Part shown: positions 26,301 to 34,529 of the stretch, piece by piece
Layout: each line of letters starts with the position of its first letter
Position numbering within the stretch: position 1 is the first letter of the stretch
Assembly: GCA_009784975.1 (NCBI GenBank)
Contig: WQXG01000018.1
Span: forward strand, 1-47,836
Direction of reading: 5' to 3'
Source of the DNA: Treponema sp.
GTDB taxonomy: Bacteria > Spirochaetota > Spirochaetia > Treponematales > Breznakiellaceae
Length of the DNA: 47,836 nt
Notes under the pieces: model-generated
Database searches by the model: none
What the model was told of the DNA's origin: nothing
What the model saw: only the letters and a program-made list of their open reading frames with translations
Program-made: the position numbers and the translations under genes

Positions 26301-27849
26301 CATAATCGTATGTATTACCGGTAATCGTCCCGCCTTCCATTATAAATTTAGCTCTATTAAGAAATACAGCAGACGCATAACCACTATCCTTTGTACTTCC
26401 GGCAATTTTTGAACCAGTTAACATTTTGAAAACCGATTCATAACCGTATACCAACCCTTCAAATGTAATATTTGCACCCAGAATAAAATCGCTTATTTTT
26501 AATGATGCAAAGTCAAGATACCCATCCTGCGTAACTTTTCTTTCCTCGCCAAGTCCGGCTAATAAAAAATGAACATCTTGGATGGGACCTAAACCGCCAG
26601 TAAATGACCTCACTGAAACATCGCCGTCTATTAACAGGGTATATCTATCACCCGAAACGGCGTTCTCATTTACATAATCAAGCGCGTTATCTGCAATGCT
26701 GCCGGAACCTGTGATATTAATCGGTTCATATTTCCATTTGGGGAAAAGCGTCATGTATCTATCTTCAACGATCCTGTTGTCCATATCCCACGAAATATTT
26801 TCGTCGTCGTCGATGTCAGACCACCAATGAAGGAAATCGTTGTTCGCAGGCACAGGGTAGGGCATATTAAGATATAGTCCCTCTGTTATAGGTTTGTAGA
26901 TGGGAGCAACAGCTCTTGCCTCGGTAATTGGTGTAAAGGGAAGAACAGTTACTTTCGGTTCCGTTCCGTCAGGCTGCATAAAGGTAACAACAAAAAAGTT
27001 AAGGTTAAAATAATCTTCGTTTAAATACAGTTTAAAAATTGATTCGAGGTTTAAGTATATATACACTACAGCAAAATAAACAAAGTCCTCAATTTCGTCC
27101 TCGGGTTTAAACGAAATTTTTACTTCAACTTGATAATAACCAATGTTAATTTGCATGGAAGATCTTTTTTGAATTAGATTGCTGCTAACTCCAGTCATTA
27201 AATCAACCGGAGGAAATACATCTATACCGGTAAGCGTTTGTAATGTCATTGTCGCAGTTATAGGCATTGGTATAGTCGGAAAAGCACCAAATTGTAAATC
27301 CCAGCTAAAAAGACCTTTACCGCCGGGTTCGCCATCAAGTATCGCGTTCAGATTTACAGTTATGCTCTCGCCTGCACCTGCTGTGATTGTAAAGGTACCA
27401 TTATATTCACCTCGGGCGACAAGCAGGTATTCATCGTTTTCACCCTCCACATAATCATTATTATAAAGATAAGCTTCTACAGACAGGCTCCACTCATCTT
27501 CTTCTAAAAAAATTGGAACTTCGTTGATGTAATCATTGCCATCTATTTTGACAACGATAATTGTACCTTTCTCGGCGCCGGTAAATGTCAGAACGAACAG
27601 ACTGATATCACTTTCATAAAGAGTCTCCGGCACAATATTGCGGCTGACTTTATTGCCTGCCACGCTGAAGGTTATCCATCCGTGTCCGGGGGGGAGGTTT
27701 TCAGGCGGCGTTATGTGCGGTTCATCGTTAAAAGCGAAAGGATCGGAACAGGAAGTAATGAGCAGAGAGCAAAGAACAAAGAACAGAGAGCATACGGTTC
27801 GGAGCAGAGAGCGAGAAGCTTTGTTATTTGATATTTGCTCTTTTTTCAT
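23398..27849 (-). CDS. Very large surface lipoprotein: beta-helix and GLUG repeats
   Basis: A 1483-residue protein with a lipobox LLITSC (Cys34). An N-terminal beta domain (to about 180) is shared with the lipoprotein at 34530. An InlB/Flg_new-like repeat follows near 300-375 (FLHWWSDIDDDENISWD), then roughly 700 residues of right-handed beta-helix turns of the type NMSGGSITGNTG / GGGI, then GLUG motifs (GGIAGFNNGVIKNSYSTGNI and relatives) and a C-terminal domain ending GGSYMPSLKGVGNPQPWPEH. It is presumably anchored to the outer membrane and surface exposed; adhesion is plausible but unproven. It starts 8 bp after the yoeB stop with GGAAGG upstream, so it appears to belong to the RelB-YoeB transcript. 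Confidence 0.8.
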   Translation of the reverse strand: MKKEQISNNKASRSLLRTVCSLFFVLCSLLITSCSDPFAFNDEPHITPPENLPPGHGWITFSVAGNKVSRNIVPETLYESDISLFVLTFTGAEKGTIIVVKIDGNDYINEVPIFLEEDEWSLSVEAYLYNNDYVEGENDEYLLVARGEYNGTFTITAGAGESITVNLNAILDGEPGGKGLFSWDLQFGAFPTIPMPITATMTLQTLTGIDVFPPVDLMTGVSSNLIQKRSSMQINIGYYQVEVKISFKPEDEIEDFVYFAVVYIYLNLESIFKLYLNEDYFNLNFFVVTFMQPDGTEPKVTVLPFTPITEARAVAPIYKPITEGLYLNMPYPVPANNDFLHWWSDIDDDENISWDMDNRIVEDRYMTLFPKWKYEPINITGSGSIADNALDYVNENAVSGDRYTLLIDGDVSVRSFTGGLGPIQDVHFLLAGLGEERKVTQDGYLDFASLKISDFILGANITFEGLVYGYESVFKMLTGSKIAGSTKDSGYASAVFLNRAKFIMEGGTITGNTYDYDGNGGAVYLEDSEINMSGGSITGNTGGHGDVVLSNFNKLSLSGSAVIGKIAVLYSSSFSNPIEIDADWSGTIGTLDLFGDAGDWKDVQILATGTSPAIIARINGSLGYFNGSLSTPIKPKYEINANGVLVEAEIFNFMDKINEYRDGSDSMAIYVPHDITLEDLNVFIPAKSGDITLTIKSKPCSTHASTENCEDCTFTIFRGRENTSISETDFGGLFIVGNGARLILENIIIDGGYEEDNSGVPIEFTDNQATLVKVNSGGHFTMRAGAVLQNNRASIGGAVYLIDGTFIMDGGTITGNLATGNSGGVYIAGSGTSGKVNFTMTGGQITGNTAKDENAPLPENVFKVGGGVTVTYSAVFNMHGGRISDNTAGDGGGIHMSDNGTVNIYNGVISGNDAKRAGGGINITGTAERFSTVNMYDGKISGNTASNGGGIFVVDSEFNMSGGLIGGDLQEDANKAVTSGGGVAFFELLPGNQGRLILGGTAKIFGNTNGATTPVPNNVHLANGKFITIGTSAPNAGMQVNVNNGDNNGVFVQNGADESHAQYFHADDTALRQVVSVTGGRLALAIKVNTPAGLQGVENNLSAHYIQTDNIPMSGVDFTPIGPGNFTGSFNGNGLEITNLNLYFDDPAAFNIALFRSIGNGGVIKNVRLVEVQITSSFTGGIAGTNSGTIDNCFVSGRIDVLEYGTAGGIVYRNSDGGTVKNCNTDVMIVGLWQDGSLGGIAGFNNGVIKNSYSTGNITGDSNTTIIGGITGQLNGGVVANCYSTGKITGSGSVGGIVGSMSQGIIENCFSTGDIEGDVGTGGVVGYISRNDNVIVQNCYTISNVKGASSVGGLFGSYSGSTGTPTITNNLALNRSIASSYDDIGRIVGSSLVMTLSNNYAWDEMQLTVNGAVFDPPDNLNNGTNLTAAQIMTESQWTTPANWNTTTGSTWDFTDTWQWNGGSYMPSLKGVGNPQPWPEHFVN
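27762..27820. repeat. Purine-rich low-complexity repeat in the signal-peptide codons
   Basis: Repeats of AGAGCAAAGAAC / GAGCAGAGAGC on the plus strand encode SRSLLRTVCSLFFVLCSLL. Units are irregular (5-12 bp). Confidence 0.5.
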
Positions 27850-27857
27850 TTTCCTTC

Positions 27858-28124
27858 CTATGCCTCGTCATAATGGTCTTTGCATTGAACAATTTCAAGG
27901 CTGCCGTTTTCTATTCGATACACAATACGATGCGTATCATCTATTCTGCGTGACCACCATCCTGATAAATTATTTTTTAATGGTTCTGGTTTACCAAGTC
28001 CGTCAAACGGTGTTCTTTCAATATCTTTTACCAATTGATTTATCTTTTTGATCATATTCTTATCGTGCTTTTGCCAGTAGAGATAATTTTCCCATGCTTT
28101 TTCAGCAAATACAATTTTACTCAC
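27858..28124 (-). CDS. yoeB: YoeB-family toxin
   Basis: An 88-residue RelE-fold ribosome-dependent mRNase. YoeB landmarks: WENYLYWQKHDKNMIKKINQ, GKPEPLKNNLSGWWSRRID, HRIVYRI and the C-terminal KDHYD. The catalytic Glu47, Arg66 and His84 correspond to E46, R65 and H83 of E. coli YoeB. It overlaps the antitoxin gene by 8 bp. Confidence 0.93.
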   Translation of the reverse strand: MSKIVFAEKAWENYLYWQKHDKNMIKKINQLVKDIERTPFDGLGKPEPLKNNLSGWWSRRIDDTHRIVYRIENGSLEIVQCKDHYDEA

Positions 28125-28395
28125 TTTCCATTGCCTCTAATTCTTTCATAGTTTTTACAACTACTTTGCCTTCTTTCAATTGCTTTACAGATTCCGCAAG
28201 AGCGCTCATATTGGCTTCACTGTAAAAAGGGTCGGTAACTGATGTGATTTCGAAGGGGATTTTTTGCTGTCTTACAGATGTTTTTGCAAAAACATTAAAA
28301 GCGGTGCTCATAGTTAACCCCACATCTAAGCAGAATGCTTCAAACTGCTTCTTTAATTGTGCATCCATACGGATGTTAATATTCGTCTGTGCCAT
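28117..28395 (-). CDS. relB: RelB/DinJ-family antitoxin
   Basis: A 92-residue protein with an N-terminal ribbon-helix-helix (TNINIRMDAQLKKQFEAFCL DVGLTMSTAFNVFAK), the RelB/DinJ pattern, and an acidic, flexible C-terminus expected to wrap the toxin. AAGGAG precedes the ATG. It pairs with a YoeB toxin rather than RelE or YafQ. It represses from an inverted repeat across its own promoter. Confidence 0.9.
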   Translation of the reverse strand: MAQTNINIRMDAQLKKQFEAFCLDVGLTMSTAFNVFAKTSVRQQKIPFEITSVTDPFYSEANMSALAESVKQLKEGKVVVKTMKELEAMESE

Positions 28396-28405
28396 ACTTT
28401 TCTCC

Positions 28406-28443
28406 TTGTATGTAAATATACACTATTTTGCATACAATGTCAA
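28406..28443 (-). promoter_or_regulatory. relB-yoeB promoter with operator
   Basis: TTGACA (28438-28443) and TATATT (28415-28420) with a 17-bp spacer. A TTGTATG / CATACAA inverted repeat (28406-28412 and 28431-28437) spans the -10 box and spacer, the expected position for RHH antitoxin binding. Confidence 0.75.
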
Positions 28444-28491
28444 TAATTTCATTTTTATATATCAATATTTCCTCTCTTGCAATGTGTTTGT

Positions 28492-31400
28492 TCATTGCTC
28501 GTGCTCCACATGGAACTCGAATACGTGGCTGTGGGGTTTGCCGTCTATAATTGCGTATAGGGTTAGGAATCTTGTACCGTAGCCGTAATCAATTGCTCTT
28601 AGATCAAATGAAAAACCGGTTCCCTTTTCTTCGCCGTTTACCAGCCATTTTATATCATTGGGGGCGATTGTATATTCGCCACCGTAAGTTATAGTTATAC
28701 TCAACACAGTTGGAGAATCGCCGTTGGGTTTTTTAAGGACCATCGGACCGGAGGGTTCTTGAACAAACACAAAGCCCGAGGACGCGAATGGGTTGATTGT
28801 TATTTTGAAGGTTGCGCTGCCGCCTGTTATATACAAAGGCCAATCCTGAGCGGGATGGCTGGCAAGGCGCGGCATTTTTGTTGTGTCGGTCCAACTCCAT
28901 GGGATGGCTGTGAATACAGCAGGCCAGGTGTTTACATTTGTAATGTCATCAAGATGTGCGCCGTCTTTACCATTATTATTATTATTTGCAGTATAATTGT
29001 TGCCGTTTAAGCTTAATTTCATGCCGTTCCATGCTTGGTTGTTGGTTGTCGATGCTGATCCTGTGCCTATTATACGTCCAACATTTGTAGTACCGGCTGC
29101 TGTCACACTCTGGTTTAACGCAACGCAGTTGGTTATTGTTCCGCTTGTTGCGCTTCCTGCGATACCGCCTACATTTGTATTACCTTTTACAGTACCTGAA
29201 ACATAGCAGTTGCTAATTGTAACATTGCCATTGCCTACTAATCCGCCAATATTACCGGTACCGGAGACATTTGCAGAAACGAAGGAATCCGTAATTGTAA
29301 TACTACCGCTTGTGCTTCCCACAAATCCGCCGACATTATTGGAACCGCCGCTAACAATACCGTCAAAATAGCTGTTTTTAATAACAATAGTGCCGGCATT
29401 GCCTACAAATCCGCCAATGTACTGTCCCGACCCGTCGCTAGAAGTGACACTGCCTGTAACAAAACAATTATCAATTGTTCCTCCGCCGCTTCCAGCTATT
29501 GCGCCAACATTCCCACCTGTAGTATTGGTAATTCTAACATCCACAAGTCCAAGATTGCGTACTTTACCGCTTGAACTGCTGAACAAACCTGAACTGCCGC
29601 CGCTGCTATTAATTACAAGCCCGGTTATGGCATATCCGCTGCCGTTTAAACTGCCGGCAAATGGACCTATCGGAGTCCAGGGCTCACCCCCCTCTGAGAC
29701 AGGTATAATCGGGATATTTTTCATTAATCTGTAATGCGAATTAAGATTCCAGCCGTCTGTGGTTGAGCCGATTTTACGTAAACCTTCTTCGTCGTAAATA
29801 GGGAAAGGGTTACCTTCAGTGCCAACTGCGGCAGCAGAAAGAATAAGACTTCCGTTATCCAATACTACTGCCATGCCATCTGCATCTGCGTAGAAATAAC
29901 TAGCTGTATTATCAATTGCACTTGCGCCGCCGCTGACGATTATTTCACCTGGTTGGTTATTTTGTGTTCGCACCCAAACTTCCATACCTGAAGCGGGAAC
30001 TGGTACAGAGACACCATCGCCAAGCATAATTGTAACGCCATTTTCAAGATAGACATTGTTTGGAGTACCATTTGAAGTATTTCCACTTACCTTTGCAGTA
30101 CCACCGAATGTATAACTATCACCACTACTGCTTAGATATATACCTCCGCCGTTGATGGTGGCAGTATTCCCAGATATTTCACCGCCGCTTACGCTTATGT
30201 TGATTATGCTATAGTTAAAAGATGCAATTCCGCCGCCGCTTCTGCCGGAATTTAAATGTATTTTTCCGCCAGTCATGTTTAGTGTACCGTAATCATTTAA
30301 TATACCGCCGCCGTTATTGATGGATGTGTTTTCAGTTATTTCGCCGCCGTTAATGTTTACTATACCATATGAAGCAATACCACCACCCATAGATGCACGG
30401 TTATTTCGCAGAATTGCTCCGTTATTCATCGTAAGTTCAGATTTTGGAACACCAGAAGAAACTAAATATACGAGTGACGATGCATTATTTGGGAATCTGG
30501 TTTTACTGCCGTCAATAATAATATTTTCTAAAATTAATCTTGAATTCGGCGAAACAGTTATTAACCCTCTGAATATATTTGTATCTTCAAAACCGCGTGT
30601 TAGAGTTTGTATTGTATTTTCACTTCTAATAATTAAATCCACGCCATTTGCATTAACAGGAATTAAAACTGGCGTCGGCAATTCAAAACTACTGCTTACA
30701 ATAACTTCCTTGGGATTAGGACCAGTTGCAGTTCGATATTCTGCTACTTCTCTGTAGAATTTTTGCTGTTCTTGTTCCAATGCACTAGAAATAAATAGCT
30801 GTCCGTCAAAGTTATGTTTTATTTTACCGGTATCATCAGGATGGAAATAAGCAATGTTAGTATCATCTATTCCGCTTTGTACTATTGTACCTGTTGTGTT
30901 AACGAAAATACTCATACCAGGCGCTGGAGGGGGAACTCCATTATCAAGCTCGATAGTTTTGGCTCCATCAAGATAGACATTATTGTTTCCGTTACCTTGT
31001 ATCTTTGCATCTCCGCCAACTTTGAATGATTCAGTATAACTGTTGATATATACCCCGCTACCATTTGAGCTCGTGTTATTTGTTATTAAACCGCCGCTCA
31101 TGTTGAATACACCTGAACGAGAGTAAATACCGGCGCCGTTTCTTGCGGTGTTACCTGAAATTGTACCGCCATTCATGTTAAATGTTCCATATTCTATGAA
31201 TACACCGCCGCCGTCACCGCTTGTATGATTATTTTGTATAGCAGCTCCGGCATTCATCGTAAGTGTTCCATCTTCAATCCTCACAAGAGAATCGTTATTA
31301 TTACTGTGCCCAACAAGTGTGATACCGTTATTTAAAGTTAAAGATGCACCTCTTTCAACATTAAACATGCTTCCTTGCCCGGAAAGATTTATTACGGCTT

Positions 31401-33411
31401 CGGTTAGCGAACCACCAGCTATCAGGGTGATATTGGTACCGTCAGACAAGCTTGTCGGTGTTAGTGTTTGCGGACTTGATAATATTCTTACGGTGTAGGT
31501 GCCGGTAGTGTTAGTGATGGCTTCAGCTAGAGTTGGATACGGTATTTCGTTTGTACCTTGAATTACCATTACACCGTTGCTCTGCTGTTTTGCAACAAGT
31601 CTGCCATCCGGCGCAATCTCGTGGGTGATGTTGATGTCAATTGCGCCACCAATGCTAAAAATAAAGTCCCCTAATGAAATATCTCCTGATATATTGTTCA
31701 ATGTTCCTGTTAGCACTTGACTGTCTTCCCACCATCCAATAGTGTCAGCAAGATCAGAAGTTCCTTCCAGATTAAGAATCTCAATTACACCTGACCAGTC
31801 CGAAGCAATATTTATAGCGCTTGTTGTATCTTCACTATCAGCTAATAAAGTTATTGATTCTATAATAGATTCTTTTGATAAAGTTAAATTTGCAGCAAAG
31901 AAACTATGTATATCCTCATTTCCATTATTTCCTTCGATAACACTATCTGTAATTACTAATGATTCGGCTTCACTAATCGCTATTCCGCCGCCATTATTCG
32001 AATTATTTACAGTAATACTGCTGTTATTTACAGCAACAGAACCGCGTTCTATATACATTCCGCCACCAGATTCTTCTGCTTGATTATCTTCAACGACTAC
32101 ATTATTTAATACTAACGAGGAATTAACAGAATAAATACCACCGCCGCGATTTTTCTGGATAGTATTCGTCTGAACCAATATGCTGTCACCGCTATTCGCA
32201 TTCCCGCCAGTTATCGTAAACCCATCAACAATTGCTGTTGCATCTCCGCCAGGAATGTTTACTGCCAGCACAACATGATATGCTTTATCATTGTCATTAG
32301 CTGTAAAATCGCCTGAAAGCGTTACACGATGATTTTCATTTATAGGTTCGCCATTTATGTTAAAACGATCTTTCCTATCCGCTTCGCCGATTTCTTCTCC
32401 AGCAATATACCCGCCGCGAAGCTCTACACCACGGCGCAGAATAAATGTTTTGTCACGAGGATCGATGCCATCGCTGACTGTGGCACCTGTGACTCCATCG
32501 ATCCAATATGTGGGTTTATACTCTCCTGCTGCAACATGCACAATCGCTTTTTTCGCGCCTAGACGCCAGGCTTCATGTACATCATCTATCATTTTTTGGA
32601 GATCGCCGGAAGCGTTTACCCAGGAAGAGCCGTCGCCGGTTCCGTTTTGTACTACATAGCGTTCTTGTGTGTCGATAGGATTAATATCTTTCATTGCAAG
32701 AGCAATAGACGCATAGGTTGAAACATTTCCTCGTACATGTATCATTTCTGATACAGTTATTCTTAAGTGACGATCATTTTCACTTTTCTCTTGATTCCAA
32801 ATGCGTGTGTAAAATTTAAATACTGTAAAATAATCATCTGCAGATATATTATTTTTATAATACATATAATTGTCGTTTGCTATATCTTCCTCTAATGCAA
32901 GCGATCCATTTACAAAAACTTCTACGAAGTTTATTCCAGCCTCTACAGGAATAACAAATGTTATATCAATTGTGCCGTTATCAGAATTTATAGGATAAAG
33001 TGTAAACCTGATAGCATCATTATTAACAAGCGGGATAACAATGTTTAATACCTTGCCTTCCAGAACCGGATTATCATTATCATCATAAGCGGTTAGGGTA
33101 AAGTTCCATTTTCCCGGATCAAGAGGGACTGTTACTTCATTAGCGTCAGTATCAATATTAGTTATTAATTCTTCATCAGGAGGATCATTTTCGTCTTCAA
33201 CAATAGCTCCGAATAATTCATAGTATGCAATTTCTAAATTATCTAGATCCGGATAAATACTTCGATTACTTATATTCTTTATTTGAAATTTTACCTGTAC
33301 TTTACCGTCGGGGAGATTAGTTGGTATGTCAATTGATGGGGCAAAAAGATCACATGCTGATAATAAGAGAATGGATAATATTATTACAACAATCGTTAAT
33401 CTTTTTATCAT
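28492..33411 (-). CDS. Very large surface lipoprotein: beta-helix repeats, GLUG-like repeats, Ig-like end
   Basis: About 1639 residues from MIKRL. I chose this start because the GTGAGGAGC just upstream supplies its Shine-Dalgarno. The lipobox is LLLSAC (Cys20). A DUF1565/pectin-lyase-like opening (VVQNGTGDGSSWVNASGDLQ...VHVAAGEYKP) precedes many beta-helix turns (GGGIYSVNSSLVLNNVVVED), two more beta-helix blocks, then GLUG-like repeats (GGFVGNAGTIVIKNSYFDGI) and a final Ig-like domain. The end resembles the end of the neighbouring 34530 protein. Export to the outer membrane is likely; function unknown. It starts 8 bp after the YhcG-type gene. Confidence 0.8.
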   Translation of the reverse strand: MIKRLTIVVIILSILLLSACDLFAPSIDIPTNLPDGKVQVKFQIKNISNRSIYPDLDNLEIAYYELFGAIVEDENDPPDEELITNIDTDANEVTVPLDPGKWNFTLTAYDDNDNPVLEGKVLNIVIPLVNNDAIRFTLYPINSDNGTIDITFVIPVEAGINFVEVFVNGSLALEEDIANDNYMYYKNNISADDYFTVFKFYTRIWNQEKSENDRHLRITVSEMIHVRGNVSTYASIALAMKDINPIDTQERYVVQNGTGDGSSWVNASGDLQKMIDDVHEAWRLGAKKAIVHVAAGEYKPTYWIDGVTGATVSDGIDPRDKTFILRRGVELRGGYIAGEEIGEADRKDRFNINGEPINENHRVTLSGDFTANDNDKAYHVVLAVNIPGGDATAIVDGFTITGGNANSGDSILVQTNTIQKNRGGGIYSVNSSLVLNNVVVEDNQAEESGGGMYIERGSVAVNNSSITVNNSNNGGGIAISEAESLVITDSVIEGNNGNEDIHSFFAANLTLSKESIIESITLLADSEDTTSAINIASDWSGVIEILNLEGTSDLADTIGWWEDSQVLTGTLNNISGDISLGDFIFSIGGAIDINITHEIAPDGRLVAKQQSNGVMVIQGTNEIPYPTLAEAITNTTGTYTVRILSSPQTLTPTSLSDGTNITLIAGGSLTEAVINLSGQGSMFNVERGASLTLNNGITLVGHSNNNDSLVRIEDGTLTMNAGAAIQNNHTSGDGGGVFIEYGTFNMNGGTISGNTARNGAGIYSRSGVFNMSGGLITNNTSSNGSGVYINSYTESFKVGGDAKIQGNGNNNVYLDGAKTIELDNGVPPPAPGMSIFVNTTGTIVQSGIDDTNIAYFHPDDTGKIKHNFDGQLFISSALEQEQQKFYREVAEYRTATGPNPKEVIVSSSFELPTPVLIPVNANGVDLIIRSENTIQTLTRGFEDTNIFRGLITVSPNSRLILENIIIDGSKTRFPNNASSLVYLVSSGVPKSELTMNNGAILRNNRASMGGGIASYGIVNINGGEITENTSINNGGGILNDYGTLNMTGGKIHLNSGRSGGGIASFNYSIINISVSGGEISGNTATINGGGIYLSSSGDSYTFGGTAKVSGNTSNGTPNNVYLENGVTIMLGDGVSVPVPASGMEVWVRTQNNQPGEIIVSGGASAIDNTASYFYADADGMAVVLDNGSLILSAAAVGTEGNPFPIYDEEGLRKIGSTTDGWNLNSHYRLMKNIPIIPVSEGGEPWTPIGPFAGSLNGSGYAITGLVINSSGGSSGLFSSSSGKVRNLGLVDVRITNTTGGNVGAIAGSGGGTIDNCFVTGSVTSSDGSGQYIGGFVGNAGTIVIKNSYFDGIVSGGSNNVGGFVGSTSGSITITDSFVSANVSGTGNIGGLVGNGNVTISNCYVSGTVKGNTNVGGIAGSATSGTITNCVALNQSVTAAGTTNVGRIIGTGSASTTNNQAWNGMKLSLNGNNYTANNNNNGKDGAHLDDITNVNTWPAVFTAIPWSWTDTTKMPRLASHPAQDWPLYITGGSATFKITINPFASSGFVFVQEPSGPMVLKKPNGDSPTVLSITITYGGEYTIAPNDIKWLVNGEEKGTGFSFDLRAIDYGYGTRFLTLYAIIDGKPHSHVFEFHVEHEQ

Positions 33412-33419
33412 GCTGCTCC

Positions 33420-34523
33420 TCACAATAATTCCTTCAACTGCTCTGCGTCTGGAAGAACATTTTTATATTCTGGCGGCAATTCCGATGCTGTTTTATAAGT
33501 AGCCACACCCATTGATTTTGTCATATCGCGAAAAGCATACTCAACAATTCGCTGGCTTTTGGATTTGCATAAAATAATCCCAACAGACTGATTTTCGTGC
33601 GGAAGTCTTACTAAATCGTCAAGCGCAGATAAATAAAAGTTCATTTTACCTAAATATTCAGGTTTAAAATCACCTCGTTTTAATTCAATGGCTATAAGAG
33701 CCTGAAGCTGCCTGTTAAAAAAAAGCAAATCTATAAAATATTCTTGTTCTTCTATTATTAAACGATATTGATTGCCGATAAAAGAAAAATCTTTACCAAG
33801 CGACATAATAAATTTTCGAATATTGTTTACGATTTCTCTTTCAAGTACTCGTTCATCCGGTTCATCATCACTATCTTCTATGTTTATATAATCAAGCAGA
33901 TATTCATCTTTAAACGATTGAATGGCTTTTTGCTGCATATCCTTATCCGAAATTGCAGCTTGAAAATTATTAGAAATTTTACCAATGGTTGCGTATAAGT
34001 TGCTTTTTAAATTATAACGTAATATTTCAACACTCCAAAATTCTGCAGCACATCGTTCTAAATAAAACAAACGTTCTTCAAGTGATGCTGTTTTATTAAT
34101 TATTTCATAATGATGTGTAAAACCTGTATTTAAAAATCCAAAAGGTAGTTTTTCCAATTCGTGCGTTATCAACGCACGAATTTCTACATCTTGATTTGGA
34201 TTTATTTCTAAATCGTGCGTTATCGATGCACGATTTTCTATGTATCCATGCCATTCTTCATAAAAAATTCTCATTTTCTTGATATTACCAGCCGAAAATC
34301 CTCGTAATCCAGGCAATTCCTGTTGTAGTTTTTCTGAAATTGTTTCAATTGCACCTGTTCCCCAAACTTCTTTTCTGCTATTTTCCGAAACAAACTTTCC
34401 AATTCCGTAATAGAGTGACAATAATTCTTTATTTGCCAAGGTTGCTGCACGATAACGGCTTTTAAGTATGGCGCTTTTTATTAATTGGATTGCTTCAAAA
34501 AAATTATTAGTCAATTTTCCCAT
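33420..34523 (-). CDS. YhcG-family (DUF1016) PDDEXK nuclease-domain protein
   Basis: A 367-residue protein. The N-terminal DUF1016 helical domain has LLSLYYGIGKFVSE and LQQELPGLRGFSAGNIKKMR. The C-terminal restriction-endonuclease-like domain carries a PDDEXK-type core, FIDLLFFNRQLQALIAIELK (about 255-280), including Asp and the E-x-K. The central insert ENRASITHDLEINPNQDVEI / RALITHELEKLPFG consists of two palindrome-bearing repeats not expected in the family. It sits between two giant lipoprotein genes with gaps of 6-8 bp. YhcG is suggested to act in recombination or mobile-element biology, so its position here is odd. Confidence 0.85.
   Translation of the reverse strand: MGKLTNNFFEAIQLIKSAILKSRYRAATLANKELLSLYYGIGKFVSENSRKEVWGTGAIETISEKLQQELPGLRGFSAGNIKKMRIFYEEWHGYIENRASITHDLEINPNQDVEIRALITHELEKLPFGFLNTGFTHHYEIINKTASLEERLFYLERCAAEFWSVEILRYNLKSNLYATIGKISNNFQAAISDKDMQQKAIQSFKDEYLLDYINIEDSDDEPDERVLEREIVNNIRKFIMSLGKDFSFIGNQYRLIIEEQEYFIDLLFFNRQLQALIAIELKRGDFKPEYLGKMNFYLSALDDLVRLPHENQSVGIILCKSKSQRIVEYAFRDMTKSMGVATYKTASELPPEYKNVLPDAEQLKELL
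34156..34236. repeat. Two palindromic elements within the YhcG-type gene
   Basis: First: a perfect 12-bp inverted repeat AATTCGTGCGTT-ATC-AACGCACGAATT (34156-34182). Second: AAATCGTGC / GCACGATTT around a 9-bp centre (34210-34236). Both encode a RA(L/S)ITH(E/D)LE motif in frame. Confidence 0.9.
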
Positions 34524-34529
34524 ATAGCC

